From Thermus islandicus DSM 21543 (GTDB lineage: Bacteria; Deinococcota; Deinococci; Deinococcales; Thermaceae), in the NCBI RefSeq assembly GCF_000421625.1, contig NZ_ATXJ01000013.1, positions 1 to 32,000 of the forward strand: a stretch of DNA of 32,000 nucleotides, in the 5' to 3' direction. The translations under genes and the position numbers were made by a program. The stretch's first letter is position 1. Every line of letters starts with the position of its first letter. Positions 11,856 to 19,320 of the stretch are shown here, piece after piece. The notes under the pieces were generated by a model that was not told where the DNA came from, made no database searches, and saw only the letters and a program-made list of their open reading frames with translations.

Positions 11856-13258
11856 GCGAGCTGGAGATTCAACGCATCGGCGAGGAGTACCGGTACCACT
11901 TCGTGGACGAGATCCGGCCGGTCTTCGTGGCCGAGCGCGGCCTCACCCGGAGGGTCATTGAGGCCATCAGCTACCACAAGGCCGAGCCCGAGTGGATGCT
12001 CAAGTTCCGCCTTCGGGCGCTGGAAATCTTCCAGAAGAAGCCCATGCCCACCTGGGGCCCCGACCTCTCGGGCCTGGACCTGGACGACCTGGTCTACTAC
12101 GTGAAGCCCGCCGAGGTGCGGGACGCCAAGAGCTGGGAGGAGGTCCCCGAGGAGATCCGGAAGACCTACGAGAGGCTCGGCATCCCCGAGGCGGAGCGGA
12201 AGGTGCTCGCCGGGGTGGGGGCCCAGTACGACTCGGAGATGGTCTACCACCGGGTCAAGGAGGAGCTTGAGCGCCAGGGGGTCATCTTCGTGGCCATTGA
12301 GGAGGGGATGAAGAAGTACGAGGACCTCTTCAAGGAGTACTTCGCCACCGTGGTCCCCCCCGAGGACAACAAGTTTGCCGCCCTGAACTCCGCCGCCTGG
12401 TCCGGGGGCTCCTTCGTTTACATCCCCCCCGGGGTCAAGGTGGAGCTCCCCCTGCAGGCCTACTTCCGGGTGAACACCCCCGAGTTCGGCCAGTTTGAGC
12501 GCACCCTCATCATCGTGGACGAGGGGGCGGAGGTGCACTACATCGAAGGGTGCACCGCCCCCATGTACTCCACGGAAAGCCTCCACACCGGGGTCATTGA
12601 GATCGTGGTGAAGCGGGGGGCCCGTAGCCGCTACACCACCATCCAGAACTGGTCCACCAACATGTACAACCTGGTGACCCAGAGGGCCCTGGTCTACGGG
12701 GACGCCTTCCACGAGTGGGTGGACGGCAACCTGGGCTCCAAGGTCACCATGAAGTACCCCTCCAGCTACCTCCTGGAGCCGGGGGCCAGAAGCGAGATCC
12801 TCTCCATCGCCTTCGCCAAGACGGGCCAGCACCAGGACACGGGCGGCAAGCTCCTCCTCTCCGCTCCCCACACCTCGGGCACCATCGTCTCCAAGAGCAT
12901 TTCCAAGGGCGAGGGGCGGGCCAGCTACCGGGGCCTGGTGAAGGTGATGGAGGGGGCACGCCACGCCAAGGTCAACGTGGAGTGCGACGCCCTTCTCATT
13001 GACCCCGAAAGCCGCACCGATACCTACCCCTACATTGAGATTGAGGAGGAGACAGCCCACGTGGGCCATGAGGCCACGGTTTCCAAGATCAACGACGAGC
13101 AGATCTTCTACCTCCAGTCCCGGGGCCTAAAGGAGGACGAGGCCGCAGCCCTCATCGTGCGGGGGTTCATTGAGCCCATCGCCAAGGAGCTCCCCCTGGA
13201 GTACGCGGTAGAGCTCAACAAGCTCATTGAGCTGGAGATGGAGGGTTCTGTCGGCTAA
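11852..13258 (+). CDS. sufB: Fe-S cluster assembly protein SufB
   Basis: The scaffold subunit of SufBC2D, on which the nascent cluster forms; cytoplasmic. The 468-residue length is normal. Diagnostic features are an N-terminal region with [14 protein letters not shown], the [20 protein letters not shown] and [17 protein letters not shown] segments at the start of the beta-helix, the YIEGCTAP strand, the conserved [19 protein letters not shown] region, and a C-terminal helical domain with [22 protein letters not shown]. It begins inside the sufC stop codon. A 59-nt gap with two competing hairpins follows before sufD. Confidence 0.97.
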   Translation: MSELEIQRIGEEYRYHFVDEIRPVFVAERGLTRRVIEAISYHKAEPEWMLKFRLRALEIFQKKPMPTWGPDLSGLDLDDLVYYVKPAEVRDAKSWEEVPEEIRKTYERLGIPEAERKVLAGVGAQYDSEMVYHRVKEELERQGVIFVAIEEGMKKYEDLFKEYFATVVPPEDNKFAALNSAAWSGGSFVYIPPGVKVELPLQAYFRVNTPEFGQFERTLIIVDEGAEVHYIEGCTAPMYSTESLHTGVIEIVVKRGARSRYTTIQNWSTNMYNLVTQRALVYGDAFHEWVDGNLGSKVTMKYPSSYLLEPGARSEILSIAFAKTGQHQDTGGKLLLSAPHTSGTIVSKSISKGEGRASYRGLVKVMEGARHAKVNVECDALLIDPESRTDTYPYIEIEEETAHVGHEATVSKINDEQIFYLQSRGLKEDEAAALIVRGFIEPIAKELPLEYAVELNKLIELEMEGSVG

Positions 13259-13261
13259 AGG

Positions 13262-13296
13262 CCAAGGCCTGGGGAGAGGCCTTGGGGCCTCTCCCC
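13262..13296 (+). promoter_or_regulatory. Two mutually exclusive hairpins between sufB and sufD
   Basis: CCAAGGCC (13262-13269) pairs perfectly with GGCCTTGG (13278-13285). GGGGAGAGGCC (13271-13281) pairs perfectly with GGCCTCTCCCC (13286-13296) around a TTGG loop. The two stems share 13278-13281 and the second stem's loop, so only one can form at a time. The first stem starts 4 nt after the sufB stop. No T-tract follows, and the sufD ribosome site is at 13306-13312. The architecture is that of an attenuator or an mRNA-stability element. Confidence 0.6.
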
Positions 13297-13317
13297 TTCC
13301 CCTGCAAGGAGGCAAGG

Positions 13318-14613
13318 ATGCAGGTACTGGACAAGACGCAGGTGGAGGCCCTCTCCCAGGCCCTGGGCGAGCCCGCCTGGGTGCTGCAGAGGAGGCTTGA
13401 GGCCCTGGAGGCCTTCGCCCGCCTCCCCTACCCCAGCAAGAAGGACGAGAACTGGCGGTACACCGACCTCTCCGAGGCCCCCCTGGAAAGCCCGGTGGAG
13501 GCCCCCAAGGGGCTTAGGCTTTCCCGGGAAGGGCTTCCCGAACTGGTCAGGCGCCGCCTAGAGCGGACGGACGTCTCCGGCTTTTTGGTCTTCGTGGGGC
13601 CCGATCTCGCCTACGCCGAGGTCCCGGAGGAGCTTCTCGCGAGGGGCCTCGTCTTCACCTCCCTGGCCGAGGCCCTGAAGGCCCACCCGGAAAAGGTGGA
13701 GGCTGCCCTCTTCCGAGCGGTCCACACCGAGGACAAGTTTGCCGCAAAGAACAGTGCCCTCTTCACCCATGGGGCTTTCCTCTACGTGCCCAAGGGCCTC
13801 GAGGTGGACAAGCCCCTTGGGGTCTTCAAGGTGATCCTGGAAGGAGGCCGGACCTCCGCCGGAAGAAGCCTCCTCTTCCTGGAGGACAACGCCAAGGCCG
13901 CCTACATTGAGGAGTACCTCTCCTTAGACCTCCCCCCCACCCTTCACCTCTCGGCCACGGAGATGGTCCTGAGACCCGGGGCGAGGCTCCGCCACGCCCA
14001 CGTCCAGACCCTAGGCGAGGGCGTGTGGCACTTCCACCGGCAAAGGGCCCTTCTGGAGCGGGACGCGGGCCTCAACGACCTGGTGGTGAACCTGGGCGGG
14101 ACCTACGCCCGGAGCGAGGTGGCCTCGGAGCTTCTGGGTCCCGGGGCCGAAAGCGAGATGCTCGGCCTCTACTTCGGCCACGGAAGGCAGCACTTTGACC
14201 ACTACACCCTGCAGCACCACGTGGCGCACCACACGAGGAGCGACCTCCTCTACAAGGGGGCGGTGAAGGACGAGGCCCGGGCGGTTTTCTCCGGCCTCAT
14301 CCGGCTGGAAAAGGGGGCCCAGAAGACGGACGCCTACCAGGCCAACCGGAACCTCCTCCTCTCCCCCACAGCCCGGGTGGACTCCATCCCCCAGCTGGAG
14401 ATCGGGGCCAACGACGTGCGGTGCACCCACGGCTCCACCACCGCGCCCGTGGACGAGGTACAGCTCTTTTACCTGGAGTCCCGGGGCCTGCCCCGGAGCC
14501 TCGCCCAGGAGCTTCTGGTCAAGGCCCACCTGGCGGACGTCCTCACCCGCATCCCCCTTGCGGCCCTCCGGGCCCACATTGAGGCGGTGATTGAGGAAAA
14601 GGTACGCATCTAA
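13318..14613 (+). CDS. sufD: Fe-S cluster assembly protein SufD
   Basis: A cytoplasmic partner of SufB in SufBC2D, of 431 residues. The N-terminal helical part contains KKDENWRYTDLS, a motif typical of SufD. A beta-helix core follows, with a conserved NSALFTHGAFLYVPKGLEVDKPLGVF segment that parallels the SufB one. The C-terminal part has VRCTHGSTTAPVDEVQLFYLESRGLPRSLAQELLVKAHL. AAGGAGG (13306-13312) sets the ATG at 13318; an in-frame start at 13282 would sit inside the hairpin and is rejected. The Rieske gene starts 3 nt after its stop. Confidence 0.96.
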   Translation: MQVLDKTQVEALSQALGEPAWVLQRRLEALEAFARLPYPSKKDENWRYTDLSEAPLESPVEAPKGLRLSREGLPELVRRRLERTDVSGFLVFVGPDLAYAEVPEELLARGLVFTSLAEALKAHPEKVEAALFRAVHTEDKFAAKNSALFTHGAFLYVPKGLEVDKPLGVFKVILEGGRTSAGRSLLFLEDNAKAAYIEEYLSLDLPPTLHLSATEMVLRPGARLRHAHVQTLGEGVWHFHRQRALLERDAGLNDLVVNLGGTYARSEVASELLGPGAESEMLGLYFGHGRQHFDHYTLQHHVAHHTRSDLLYKGAVKDEARAVFSGLIRLEKGAQKTDAYQANRNLLLSPTARVDSIPQLEIGANDVRCTHGSTTAPVDEVQLFYLESRGLPRSLAQELLVKAHLADVLTRIPLAALRAHIEAVIEEKVRI

Positions 14614-14616
14614 GCC

Positions 14617-14919
14617 ATGTGGACGGCCGTCGCTACGCTCAAGGAGTTCCAAAACGGCCGCCTGGTGGTGAAGCGGCCCGAGCACAGGAAGCCCATCCTC
14701 CTCCTCTACACAGGGGAGGAGGTCTTTGCCCTCGAGGACGTGTGCACCCACGACGACGGCCCCCTCCACGAGGGGGAGGTTGTGGACGGCAGGATCGTCT
14801 GCCCCCGGCACGGGGCCCGGTTTGACCTGAGGACGGGCCGGCAGACCCTCCCCGCCCCTAGGCCGGTGAAGGTCTTCCCGGCCCGGCTAGAGGGGGAGAC
14901 CGTCCTCCTGGACCTTTAG
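14617..14919 (+). CDS. Rieske-type [2Fe-2S] ferredoxin in the suf operon
   Basis: A 100-residue soluble Rieske protein. The cluster ligands are visible as CTH (near residue 47-49, in VCTHDDGPL) and CPRHG (near residue 65-69), matching the C-x-H...C-x2-H pattern of ferredoxin subunits of dioxygenases and nitrite reductases. There is no signal peptide and no disulfide cysteines, so it is of the low-potential ferredoxin type rather than the bc1 type. It lies 3 nt after sufD without its own ribosome site, implying coupling, and it ends just before the operon terminator. A role as electron donor or client in cluster assembly is inferred from context only. Confidence 0.93.
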   Translation: MWTAVATLKEFQNGRLVVKRPEHRKPILLLYTGEEVFALEDVCTHDDGPLHEGEVVDGRIVCPRHGARFDLRTGRQTLPAPRPVKVFPARLEGETVLLDL

Positions 14920-14935
14920 GCCCAGGCCGCAGCCC

Positions 14936-14967
14936 GCCCCGGGGAGCGTCCCCGGGGCCGTTGTTCT
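14936..14967 (+). terminator. suf operon terminator
   Basis: A 10-bp stem GCCCCGGGGA / TCCCCGGGGC closes a GCG triloop and is followed by the T-rich CGTTGTTCTT. The inner part GGA-GCG-TCC is identical to the aceA terminator. The next promoter begins at its last base. Confidence 0.75.
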
Positions 14968-15025
14968 TGACAGGGCGGAGAAAAAGGGCTAGGGTGGGGA
15001 TACCCACCCCTCCTGGGGTGGGGTA
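14967..15025 (+). promoter_or_regulatory. cop operon promoter with CsoR-type operator
   Basis: TTGACA (14967-14972), a 17-nt spacer and TAGGGT (14990-14995) form the promoter. Directly downstream, TACCCACCCC-TCCT-GGGGTGGGGTA (15001-15025) is an inverted repeat with G-tracts, which is the known form of CsoR operators (TACCC...GGGGTA). Its position, from about the transcription start onwards, would block RNA polymerase when apo-CsoR is bound. An overlapping repeat, GGGTGGG-GATA-CCCACCC, covers 14992-15009. Confidence 0.8.
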
Positions 15026-15038
15026 GGGGGGACGAGAG

Positions 15039-15239
15039 ATGCTGAGGCTCAAGGTAGAAGGCATGACCTGCAACCACTGCGTCATGGCGGTGAAGAAGGC
15101 GCTCCTCAAGGTGCCCGGGGTGGAGAGGGCCGAGGTCTCCCTGGAAAGGGGCGAGGCCCTGGTGGAGGGGGAGGCCGACCCCAAGGCCCTGATCCAGGCG
15201 GTGGAGGAGGAGGGATACAGGGCCGAGGTCCTGGCCTAG
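15039..15239 (+). CDS. copZ: Copper chaperone CopZ
   Basis: A 66-residue single HMA-domain protein (beta-alpha-beta-beta-alpha-beta). The Cu(I) site is GMTCNHC near residues 8-14, and a C-terminal EEEGYRAEV matches the family. It shuttles cytoplasmic Cu(I) to CopA and possibly to CsoR. It is the first gene after the CsoR operator, and csoR starts 2 nt after its stop. The extra Asn-His between the cysteines (rather than Ala-Ala, as in the CopA HMA domains here) gives the chaperone a slightly different site. Confidence 0.95.
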   Translation: MLRLKVEGMTCNHCVMAVKKALLKVPGVERAEVSLERGEALVEGEADPKALIQAVEEEGYRAEVLA

Positions 15240-15241
15240 CC

Positions 15242-15526
15242 ATGCCCCACCCCCACCTGCGCCTGGACCCCAGGACCCGGGAGGAGGCAAGGAGGCGGCT
15301 CCTCTCCGCCAAGGGCCATCTGGAGGGGGTCTTGCGCATGCTGGAGGACGAGGGGGTCTACTGCGTGGACGTCCTCAAGCAGCTCAAGGCCATCCAGGGG
15401 GCCCTGGACCGGATCGGGGAGATGGTCCTCAGGGCCCACCTCAGGGACCACGTGGCCACCGCCCACGAGCGGGGGGACGTAGAGGAAATCGTAGAGGAGC
15501 TCATGGAAGCCCTCAAGTACCGCTAG
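15242..15526 (+). CDS. csoR: Copper-sensing repressor CsoR
   Basis: An all-helical 94-residue DNA-binding repressor of the CsoR/RcnR family; metal binding releases it from the operator upstream of copZ. The family's RLLSAKGHLEGVLRMLEDE helix is present. The metal ligands read C41 (VYCVDVLKQL), H66 and H70 (RAHLRDHV). The third ligand is therefore His where the classical C-H-C proteins have Cys, a C-H-H set known for Thermus CsoR, which may widen its metal range. It autoregulates in the operon copZ-csoR-DUF305-copA. Confidence 0.95.
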   Translation: MPHPHLRLDPRTREEARRRLLSAKGHLEGVLRMLEDEGVYCVDVLKQLKAIQGALDRIGEMVLRAHLRDHVATAHERGDVEEIVEELMEALKYR

Positions 15527-15535
15527 GAGGTAAGG

Positions 15536-16036
15536 ATGCGCCGCTTCGGAGTTCTCCTTTTGCTGCTTCTGCCCGCCCTGGCCCAGCACGAGGGGCACGC
15601 CCCGCCGAAGGCGGGGGAGCGGGCTTTTCTTTCCGCCATGATCGCCCACCACGAAGGCGCCCTGGAGATGGCCCGCTATGCCCTGGAGAAGGCCAAGGAT
15701 CGGCAGGTCCGGGCCTGGGCCGAGGCCGTTCTCAAGGCCCAGGAAAAGGAGATCGCCCTCATGCGCTCCTGGCTTCCGGGCCTGGGGGGTCTGGACCAGG
15801 GAGCCTACGGGGCCATGCGCCAGGAGATGGCGGGGATGCTCAAGCGCCTAAAGGAGGCCCAAGACCCTGATCGGGCCTTCGTGGAGGGGATGCTCCTCCA
15901 TCACAAGGAAGCCGTGGAAATGGCCCTCGAGGCCCTCACCTCGGCCAAGGACCGGAGGGTTTTGGACCTGGCCCGGGACATCGCCCTGACCCAGACCAAG
16001 GAGATGCACGCCTTTAGGCTATGGCTCTTGAGGTGA
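15536..16036 (+). CDS. Secreted DUF305 protein, likely copper-binding
   Basis: A 166-residue exported protein. An N-terminal signal peptide ([16 protein letters not shown], about residues 2-17) is followed by a His-rich start (HEGHAPP). Two repeated helical units each contain a His pair and Met ([12 protein letters not shown] near residue 35, [12 protein letters not shown] near residue 120), the hallmark of DUF305 four-helix-bundle proteins (CopM-like) found with copper and efflux genes. It lies between csoR and copA, its 3' end overlapping copA by 16 nt, so it should be copper-induced with them and act outside the membrane. Confidence 0.88.
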   Translation: MRRFGVLLLLLLPALAQHEGHAPPKAGERAFLSAMIAHHEGALEMARYALEKAKDRQVRAWAEAVLKAQEKEIALMRSWLPGLGGLDQGAYGAMRQEMAGMLKRLKEAQDPDRAFVEGMLLHHKEAVEMALEALTSAKDRRVLDLARDIALTQTKEMHAFRLWLLR

Positions 16037-18396
16037 AGCTCGGCGTCAAGGGGATGACCTGCGCAGCCTGCGTGGCCCGGGTGGAGCGGGCGTTGCAGCG
16101 GGCGGAGGGGGTGGAGGAGGCCCGGGTCAACCTCACCACGGAGGAGGCCTTCCTCCGCCTAAAGGAGGGCGTGGACCTCAAGGAGGTCCTGAAGCGGGTG
16201 GAGGAGGCGGGCTACGAGCCTGTCCTGGCCCGGGCCGAGATCCCCGTGAAGGGGATGACCTGCGCAGCCTGCGTGGCCCGGGTGGAGCGGGCCATCCAGA
16301 GGCTTCCCGGAGTGGTCTCGGCGGTGGTCAACCTCACGGCGGAAAAGGCCTTCGTGGAGTACTTACCGGACACGGTGAGCCTCGCCCGGATCCGCCAGGC
16401 CATCCGGGAGGCGGGCTACGAGCCTTTGGAGGGGGGCGAGGAGGCAGGGAAAGAGGCCCCCACCTACCGCAAGGACCTCCTCCTCGCCCTCCCCTTCGCC
16501 CTCCTCACCCTCCTCCTCGCCATGGGGCCCATGCTTTCCCTCCCCCGCCTCCCCGAGGCCCTTCAGGCCTTTACCGCTCTTCCCGCCCTCTACGCCGGGA
16601 GGCGCTTTTTCCGGCAGGCCCTGGCCGAGGTCCGCCACCGCGCTTTCGGCATGAGCACCCTGGTGGCCCTGGGGGCGGGGAGCGCCTACCTCTACTCCTT
16701 CCTGGTCCTCCTCTTCCCGGAGGCCCTCCCAGAGCAGGCCCGCCACCTCTACTTTGAGGCCGGGGCGGTGATCCTCGCCCTCATCCTCCTCGGCAAGCAC
16801 CTGGAGGAAGGGGCCAAGGGCAAGGCCTCGGAGGCCATCCGCAAGCTCCTCTCCTTAAGGCCCAAAACCGCCCGGGTGGTCCAGGAGGGGGAGGAGAAGG
16901 AGATCCCCGCCGAGGCCCTGATCCCGGGGGACCTGGTGCGGGTGCTTCCCGGGGAAAGGATCCCCGCGGACGGGGTGGTGGTGGAGGGCCAAAGCCACGT
17001 GGACGAGTCCATGCTCACCGGGGAGCCCCTCCCCAAGGCCAAGGGCCCAGGGGACGAGGTGGTGGGGGGGACGGTGAACGGGGAGGGGGCCCTCCTCGTC
17101 CGGGTGAGCCGGGTAGGCGAGGCCACGGTGCTGGCCCAGATGGCCCGGATGGTGGAGGAGGCCCAGGCCTACAAGCCCAGGGTGCAGGAGCTGGCCGACC
17201 GGATCGCCAGCGTCTTCGTGCCCGTGGTGCTGGGGATCGCCCTCCTCACCTTCCTCCTCTGGCTCCTCTGGGGCCCGGGGCTTTCCCACGCCTTCGTGGC
17301 CGCACTCTCCGTCCTCCTCATCGCCTGCCCCTGCGCCATGGGCCTCGCCACCCCGGCGGCCATCGCCGTGGCCACGGGGCGGGCGGCCCAGCTCGGCCTC
17401 CTCTTCCGCAAGGGGACAGCCCTCGAGGCCCTGGCCCGGGCGGATACCGTGGTCCTGGACAAGACGGGGACCCTGACCCTGGGAAGGCCCACGCTCGTCC
17501 AGGTCCTCCCCTTCGGCCTCTCCCGGGAGGAGGCCTTGAGCCTGGCCGCCGCCCTGGAAAGGGGAAGCGAGCACCCCATCGCCAAGGCGGTCCTCGAGGC
17601 CGCCAAGGACCTCCCTTCCCTCCCGGCGGAGGAGGTGCGGGCCCTCCCTGGGGAGGGGGTGGAAGGCTGGGTGGGAGGAAGGCGTCTCTACCTCGGGGGC
17701 CCCGCCCTCATGGACAGGCTTGGCATCCCCCTCCCCGAGGAAGCCCGAGCCCTCCCCGAAACGGGCTACACCCCCCTCTACCTGGCGGAGGAGGGCAGGC
17801 TCCTTTCCGCCTTCGCCGTCTTTGACCCCCCAAGGCCCGAGGCCAAGGAGGCCGTGGCGGCCCTGAAGGCCTTGGGCCTAAGGCCTCTTCTCCTCACCGG
17901 GGACCACCCCGCCCCGGCAAAGCGGGTAGCGGAGGCCGTGGGCATCCCGGAGGTCCTCGCCGGGGTGAGGCCCGAAGGCAAGGTAGAGGCGGTGAAGAGA
18001 CTCCAGGAATCCGGGCGGAAGGTGGTCTTCGTGGGCGACGGGATCAACGACGCCGCCGCCCTGGCCCAGGCGGACGTGGGCCTCGCCATGGGCAGTGGCA
18101 CGGACATCGCCCTCGAGGCCGGGGACGCCATCCTCCTCATCCCCGACCTCAGGGGTGTGGTGAACGCCATCCTCCTGGCCCGAAGGACCCTCCGCACCAT
18201 CTACCTGAACTTCTTCTGGGCCTACGCCTACAACGTCCTCCTCATCCCCGTGGCCGCCGGGGCCCTCTACCCCTTCACGGGCCTCCTCCTGAACCCCATG
18301 CTGGCGGCGGCGGCCATGAGCCTTTCTAGCCTCTTCGTCCTCACCAACTCCCTGAGGCTACGGGGCTTCCGGCCTCCAAGCTTTACTGCGGCTTAA
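16021..18396 (+). CDS. copA: Cu(+)-exporting P1B-type ATPase CopA
   Basis: The inner-membrane pump for Cu(I) efflux, 791 residues. It has two N-terminal HMA domains ([13 protein letters not shown] near residues 11-23 and 78-90), eight expected membrane segments with the transport motif IACPCAMGL (C436-P-C438), the phosphorylation site DKTGTLTLG (D480), the SEHPIAKAV nucleotide-binding motif, and [23 protein letters not shown]. The last segment ends in [18 protein letters not shown], with the CopA-type Met-Ser-Ser motif. The ATG at 16021 overlaps the DUF305 gene; an alternative GTG at 16033 keeps both HMA domains. The stop codon lies inside operator site A. Confidence 0.97.
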   Translation: MALEVKLGVKGMTCAACVARVERALQRAEGVEEARVNLTTEEAFLRLKEGVDLKEVLKRVEEAGYEPVLARAEIPVKGMTCAACVARVERAIQRLPGVVSAVVNLTAEKAFVEYLPDTVSLARIRQAIREAGYEPLEGGEEAGKEAPTYRKDLLLALPFALLTLLLAMGPMLSLPRLPEALQAFTALPALYAGRRFFRQALAEVRHRAFGMSTLVALGAGSAYLYSFLVLLFPEALPEQARHLYFEAGAVILALILLGKHLEEGAKGKASEAIRKLLSLRPKTARVVQEGEEKEIPAEALIPGDLVRVLPGERIPADGVVVEGQSHVDESMLTGEPLPKAKGPGDEVVGGTVNGEGALLVRVSRVGEATVLAQMARMVEEAQAYKPRVQELADRIASVFVPVVLGIALLTFLLWLLWGPGLSHAFVAALSVLLIACPCAMGLATPAAIAVATGRAAQLGLLFRKGTALEALARADTVVLDKTGTLTLGRPTLVQVLPFGLSREEALSLAAALERGSEHPIAKAVLEAAKDLPSLPAEEVRALPGEGVEGWVGGRRLYLGGPALMDRLGIPLPEEARALPETGYTPLYLAEEGRLLSAFAVFDPPRPEAKEAVAALKALGLRPLLLTGDHPAPAKRVAEAVGIPEVLAGVRPEGKVEAVKRLQESGRKVVFVGDGINDAAALAQADVGLAMGSGTDIALEAGDAILLIPDLRGVVNAILLARRTLRTIYLNFFWAYAYNVLLIPVAAGALYPFTGLLLNPMLAAAAMSLSSLFVLTNSLRLRGFRPPSFTAA
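16048..16292 (+). repeat. 44-bp exact direct repeat encoding the two HMA metal loops of copA
   Basis: Positions 16048-16091 and 16249-16292 are identical over 44 bp, 201 bp (67 codons) apart, covering the [13 protein letters not shown] loops. A second near-identical stretch encodes EAGYEP at the end of each domain. Synonymous positions are also identical, which points to recent duplication or gene conversion. Confidence 0.9.
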
Positions 18397-18397
18397 C
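18381..18397 (+). promoter_or_regulatory. Operator site A: CTTTAC-N5-CTTAAC
   Basis: CTTTAC (18381-18386) and CTTAAC (18392-18397) form an 11-bp-spaced direct repeat that straddles the copA stop codon. The same pattern occurs at 20396, 22148 and 23452. It lies 36 nt before the first gene of the SHOCT-regulator-kinase operon, with a -10-like GGTATCA (18414-18420) at a suitable distance. The geometry fits an OmpR/PhoB-class regulator. Confidence 0.6.
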
Positions 18398-18433
18398 AGG
18401 AAAGAGGGAACCTGGTATCAGGAGGTGAGCGGC

Positions 18434-18646
18434 ATGTGGTGGTGCGACCACGGCTGGTACATGGGCTGGTGGGGGCCCCTCCTGAGCCTCCTTTGGTTCG
18501 CCCTTCTAGGCCTCTTCGTCTACTGGCTCGTCAGGGCCCTAGCCCCTGAGCGGCGGGACCGGGCCTTGGAGGTGCTAAGGGAGCGCTACGCCAGGGGGGA
18601 GATCGACAAGGAAACCTTTGAGCGGATGAAGCGGGATCTGGCATGA
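18434..18646 (+). CDS. Small membrane protein with SHOCT domain
   Basis: A 70-residue inner-membrane protein. The N-terminus is rich in Trp with Cys and His (MWWCDHGWYMGWW), followed by one membrane segment (about residues 14-38). A short charged C-terminal SHOCT domain reads LEVLRERYARGEIDKETFERMKRDL. SHOCT domains are found at the ends of many membrane proteins; molecular function is unknown. GGAGGTGA (18421-18428), 5 nt upstream, selects the ATG at 18434 over the GTG at 18425, which lies inside that ribosome site. Its stop overlaps the response regulator start (ATGA), making it a likely accessory of the two-component system. It is similar to the protein at 22198. Confidence 0.85.
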   Translation: MWWCDHGWYMGWWGPLLSLLWFALLGLFVYWLVRALAPERRDRALEVLRERYARGEIDKETFERMKRDLA

Positions 18647-19320
18647 AGGTTCTCCTGGTGGACGATGACCCGGCCCTCCTGGAGGTCCTCGGGGCCTACC
18701 TGCGGGGGGCCGGGTTGGCCGTCCTCACGGCGGAGGACGGGGAGAAGGCCTTGGAGCTCTACCCCCAGGCGGACCTGGTGGTCCTGGACCTGATGCTCCC
18801 CAAGGTGGAGGGCCTCGAGGTGGCCCGGATCCTGCGCCGGGAGCGCCCGGAGCTCCCCCTCCTCATCCTCACTGCCAAGGGGGAGGAGGAGGACCGCGTC
18901 CGCGGGCTGGAGCTCGGGGCCGACGACTACGTGGTGAAGCCCTTCAGCCCCCGGGAGGTGGTGGCCCGGGTCAAGGCCCTTCTCCGGCGGGCGGGGCTCA
19001 AGGAGGAGCTCGCCTACGGCCCCTTGCGCCTTCTCCCCGCCCGGCGGGAGGCCTACCTGGAGGGCCAGCCCCTTCCCCTCTCTCGGCTGGAGTTTGACCT
19101 TCTCCTTACCCTCGCCCAGCACCCGGGGATGGTCTTCAGCCGGGAAAGGCTCTTGGAGAAGGTCTGGGGGCCGGACTTTCCGGGGGTGGACCGGGTGGTG
19201 GACGTCCACATCGCTGCCCTCCGCAAGAAGCTTGGGGACGACCCGGAAAACCCCCGCTTCATTGAAACGGTGCGGGGCGTGGGCTACCGCTTCAAGGAGC
19301 CGGATGCGCCTCTTCCTTAA
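18643..19320 (+). CDS. OmpR/PhoB-family response regulator
   Basis: A 225-residue cytoplasmic transcription factor. The receiver domain shows acidic pocket D7/D8, phospho-acceptor D49 (VVLDLMLP), T77 and K99 (VVKPF). The C-terminal winged helix carries LSRLEFDLLLTLAQHPG, the recognition helix DRVVDVHIAALRKKL and the wing IETVRGVGYRF. It is phosphorylated by the kinase encoded next, whose start overlaps its 3' end by 17 nt. OmpR-class proteins bind direct repeats about 11 bp apart, and four such repeats are present around this locus, including one just before the operon, which suggests autoregulation. Confidence 0.95.
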   Translation: MKVLLVDDDPALLEVLGAYLRGAGLAVLTAEDGEKALELYPQADLVVLDLMLPKVEGLEVARILRRERPELPLLILTAKGEEEDRVRGLELGADDYVVKPFSPREVVARVKALLRRAGLKEELAYGPLRLLPARREAYLEGQPLPLSRLEFDLLLTLAQHPGMVFSRERLLEKVWGPDFPGVDRVVDVHIAALRKKLGDDPENPRFIETVRGVGYRFKEPDAPLP

